Assembly (NCBI GenBank): GCA_035480775.1
Contig: DATIHK010000064.1
Span: 1-15,483, forward strand
DNA from: DATIHK01 sp035480775
GTDB lineage: Bacteria > Patescibacteriota > WWE3 > UBA101185 > UBA10185
Direction of reading: 5' to 3'
Length of the DNA: 15,483 nucleotides
Of the stretch, positions 15,040-15,483 are shown one piece after another. The position numbers and the translations under genes were made by a program. The notes under the pieces were generated by a model. It was not told the DNA's origin and did no database searches. It was given only the letters and a program-made list of their open reading frames with translations. Position 1 is the stretch's first letter. Every line of letters starts with the position of its first letter.

Positions 15040-15333
15040 ATGATTCTTCAGGGCAAAGTTTCGAAAGCTTTTTCAGATAAAAACCGATTAAGAATATTAG
15101 GATTTTTGAGTGAAGGTCAGAAAAATGTCAGCGAAGTCGCTGAAGAATTAAACGTAGAAGAGAATTTAGCTTCTCACCACTTACGCGTTTTAGCATCTTT
15201 AGGTTTTTTAAAGAATGATAAAAAGGGAAGAGAAGTTTTTTATAAAATAAACGAAACCAAGTTTATTTCTTTAATTAAAGACCTCCGCAAGAACGAAACT
15301 TTTAAGCAAATCCTCCTTAAAGCACTCGAATAA
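15040..15333 (+). CDS. ArsR-family winged-helix transcriptional regulator
   Basis: The 97-residue protein is almost entirely one winged-helix HTH domain: SDKNRLRILGFLSEG, then VSEVAEELNVEENLASHHLRVL as the recognition region, and a wing with KKGREVFYKI. ArsR proteins bind operator DNA as dimers. It has no cysteine, so the classic ELCVCDL metal site is missing and it is unlikely to be a thiolate metal sensor; the signal is unknown. The ATG at 15040 is preferred over the in-frame TTG at 15025 because the -10 box (15028-15033) would lie inside the longer frame and the domain begins just after 15040. Phased repeats downstream are possible operator sites. Confidence 0.85.
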   Translation: MILQGKVSKAFSDKNRLRILGFLSEGQKNVSEVAEELNVEENLASHHLRVLASLGFLKNDKKGREVFYKINETKFISLIKDLRKNETFKQILLKALE

Positions 15334-15347
15334 TCTCAAATAATTTT

Positions 15348-15372
15348 CAACTAGCTATCTTAGTTGTATTTT
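15348..15372 (+). terminator. Probable weak intrinsic terminator after the ArsR gene
   Basis: CAACTA (15348-15353), a seven-base loop, TAGTTG (15361-15366), then TATTTTT. The stem is short and AT-rich, so efficiency is doubtful, but its place 15 bases after the stop codon fits. Confidence 0.5.
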
Positions 15373-15386
15373 TGCGCTGCAAAATC

Positions 15387-15456
15387 TGCGGTTAATATGC
15401 GGCAAATATATAATTCATCGCCTCATCAGTGAAGTTATTATGCGGTAAATATGCGA
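15387..15456 (+). repeat. Phased TGCGG repeats at the right end of the window
   Basis: TGCGG occurs at 15387, 15398 and 15441 and TGCGA at 15452. Within each pair the spacing is 11 bases. The two pairs read TGCGGTTAATATGCG and TGCGGTAAATATGCG (14 of 15 identical). Between the pairs, ATAATTCA (from 15409) can pair with TGAAgTTAT (to 15438). One-helical-turn spacing suggests protein-binding half-sites, for example an operator of the adjacent ArsR protein or of the next gene outside the window. No gene is visible from 15334 to the end. Confidence 0.45.
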
Positions 15457-15483
15457 AGCAGAATTCTATTATAAATAGAGATC

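Noticed and set aside
1..15483. CRISPR array, insertion sequence, prophage or rRNA
   Set aside because: No regularly spaced repeats of the right size, no transposase, integrase or phage structural gene, and no rRNA-like sequence seen.

Overview
The window looks like a piece of a low-GC, streamlined, monoderm-type bacterium, most probably a Candidate Phyla Radiation (Patescibacteria) member. This is inferred from the gene set and compact layout, not from a phylogenetic marker I could place. Every gene lies on the + strand and intergenic gaps are short. TGA is used as an ordinary stop (the comM homologue ends with it), so the UGA-glycine code of Gracilibacteria/Absconditabacteria is excluded.

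Region 1 (1-7074) is a cell-surface glycan/secreted-protein block. Two large polytopic GT-C-fold glycosyltransferase-like proteins (a GT39/PMT-like one cut by the left window edge, and a 1174-residue AftD/DUF3367-like one) flank one visibly GC-rich gene (2340-3455). That gene encodes a secreted protein with a Thr/Pro-rich linker and a YLPLI-type motif as seen in Chloroflexi exported proteins. It is the clearest sign of horizontal transfer here. It has its own promoter, a strong Shine-Dalgarno site and a terminator, and the terminator overlaps the promoter of the next gene.

Region 2 (7075-8712) is a compact sortase system. A consensus promoter and a double-hairpin leader precede a small secreted DUF11-like protein ending in LPKTG, a membrane helix and a basic tail. 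After an intrinsic terminator comes a sortase with its His, Cys and Arg in place.

Region 3 (8713-12586) is housekeeping: transcription terminator Rho with an Asn/Gly-rich N-terminus in place of the usual N-terminal domain, a membrane-anchored LysM-LysM-M23 peptidase, the ribosome-associated GTPase Obg in a form lacking the usual C-terminal extension, and tRNA-Ala(GGC) with encoded CCA and a G3:U70 pair.

Region 4 (12587-15483) carries two natural-transformation-linked genes, dprA and comM, overlapping by 11 bases, then a small ArsR-type regulator without obvious metal-binding cysteines. The window ends in a gene-free stretch with phased TGCGG repeats.

Two expression patterns recur. Some units have no Shine-Dalgarno site and a -10 box ending exactly six bases before the start codon (leaderless arrangement). 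Other units have a -10 continuing as TAWWATAC. I see no CRISPR array, transposase, rRNA or phage gene.
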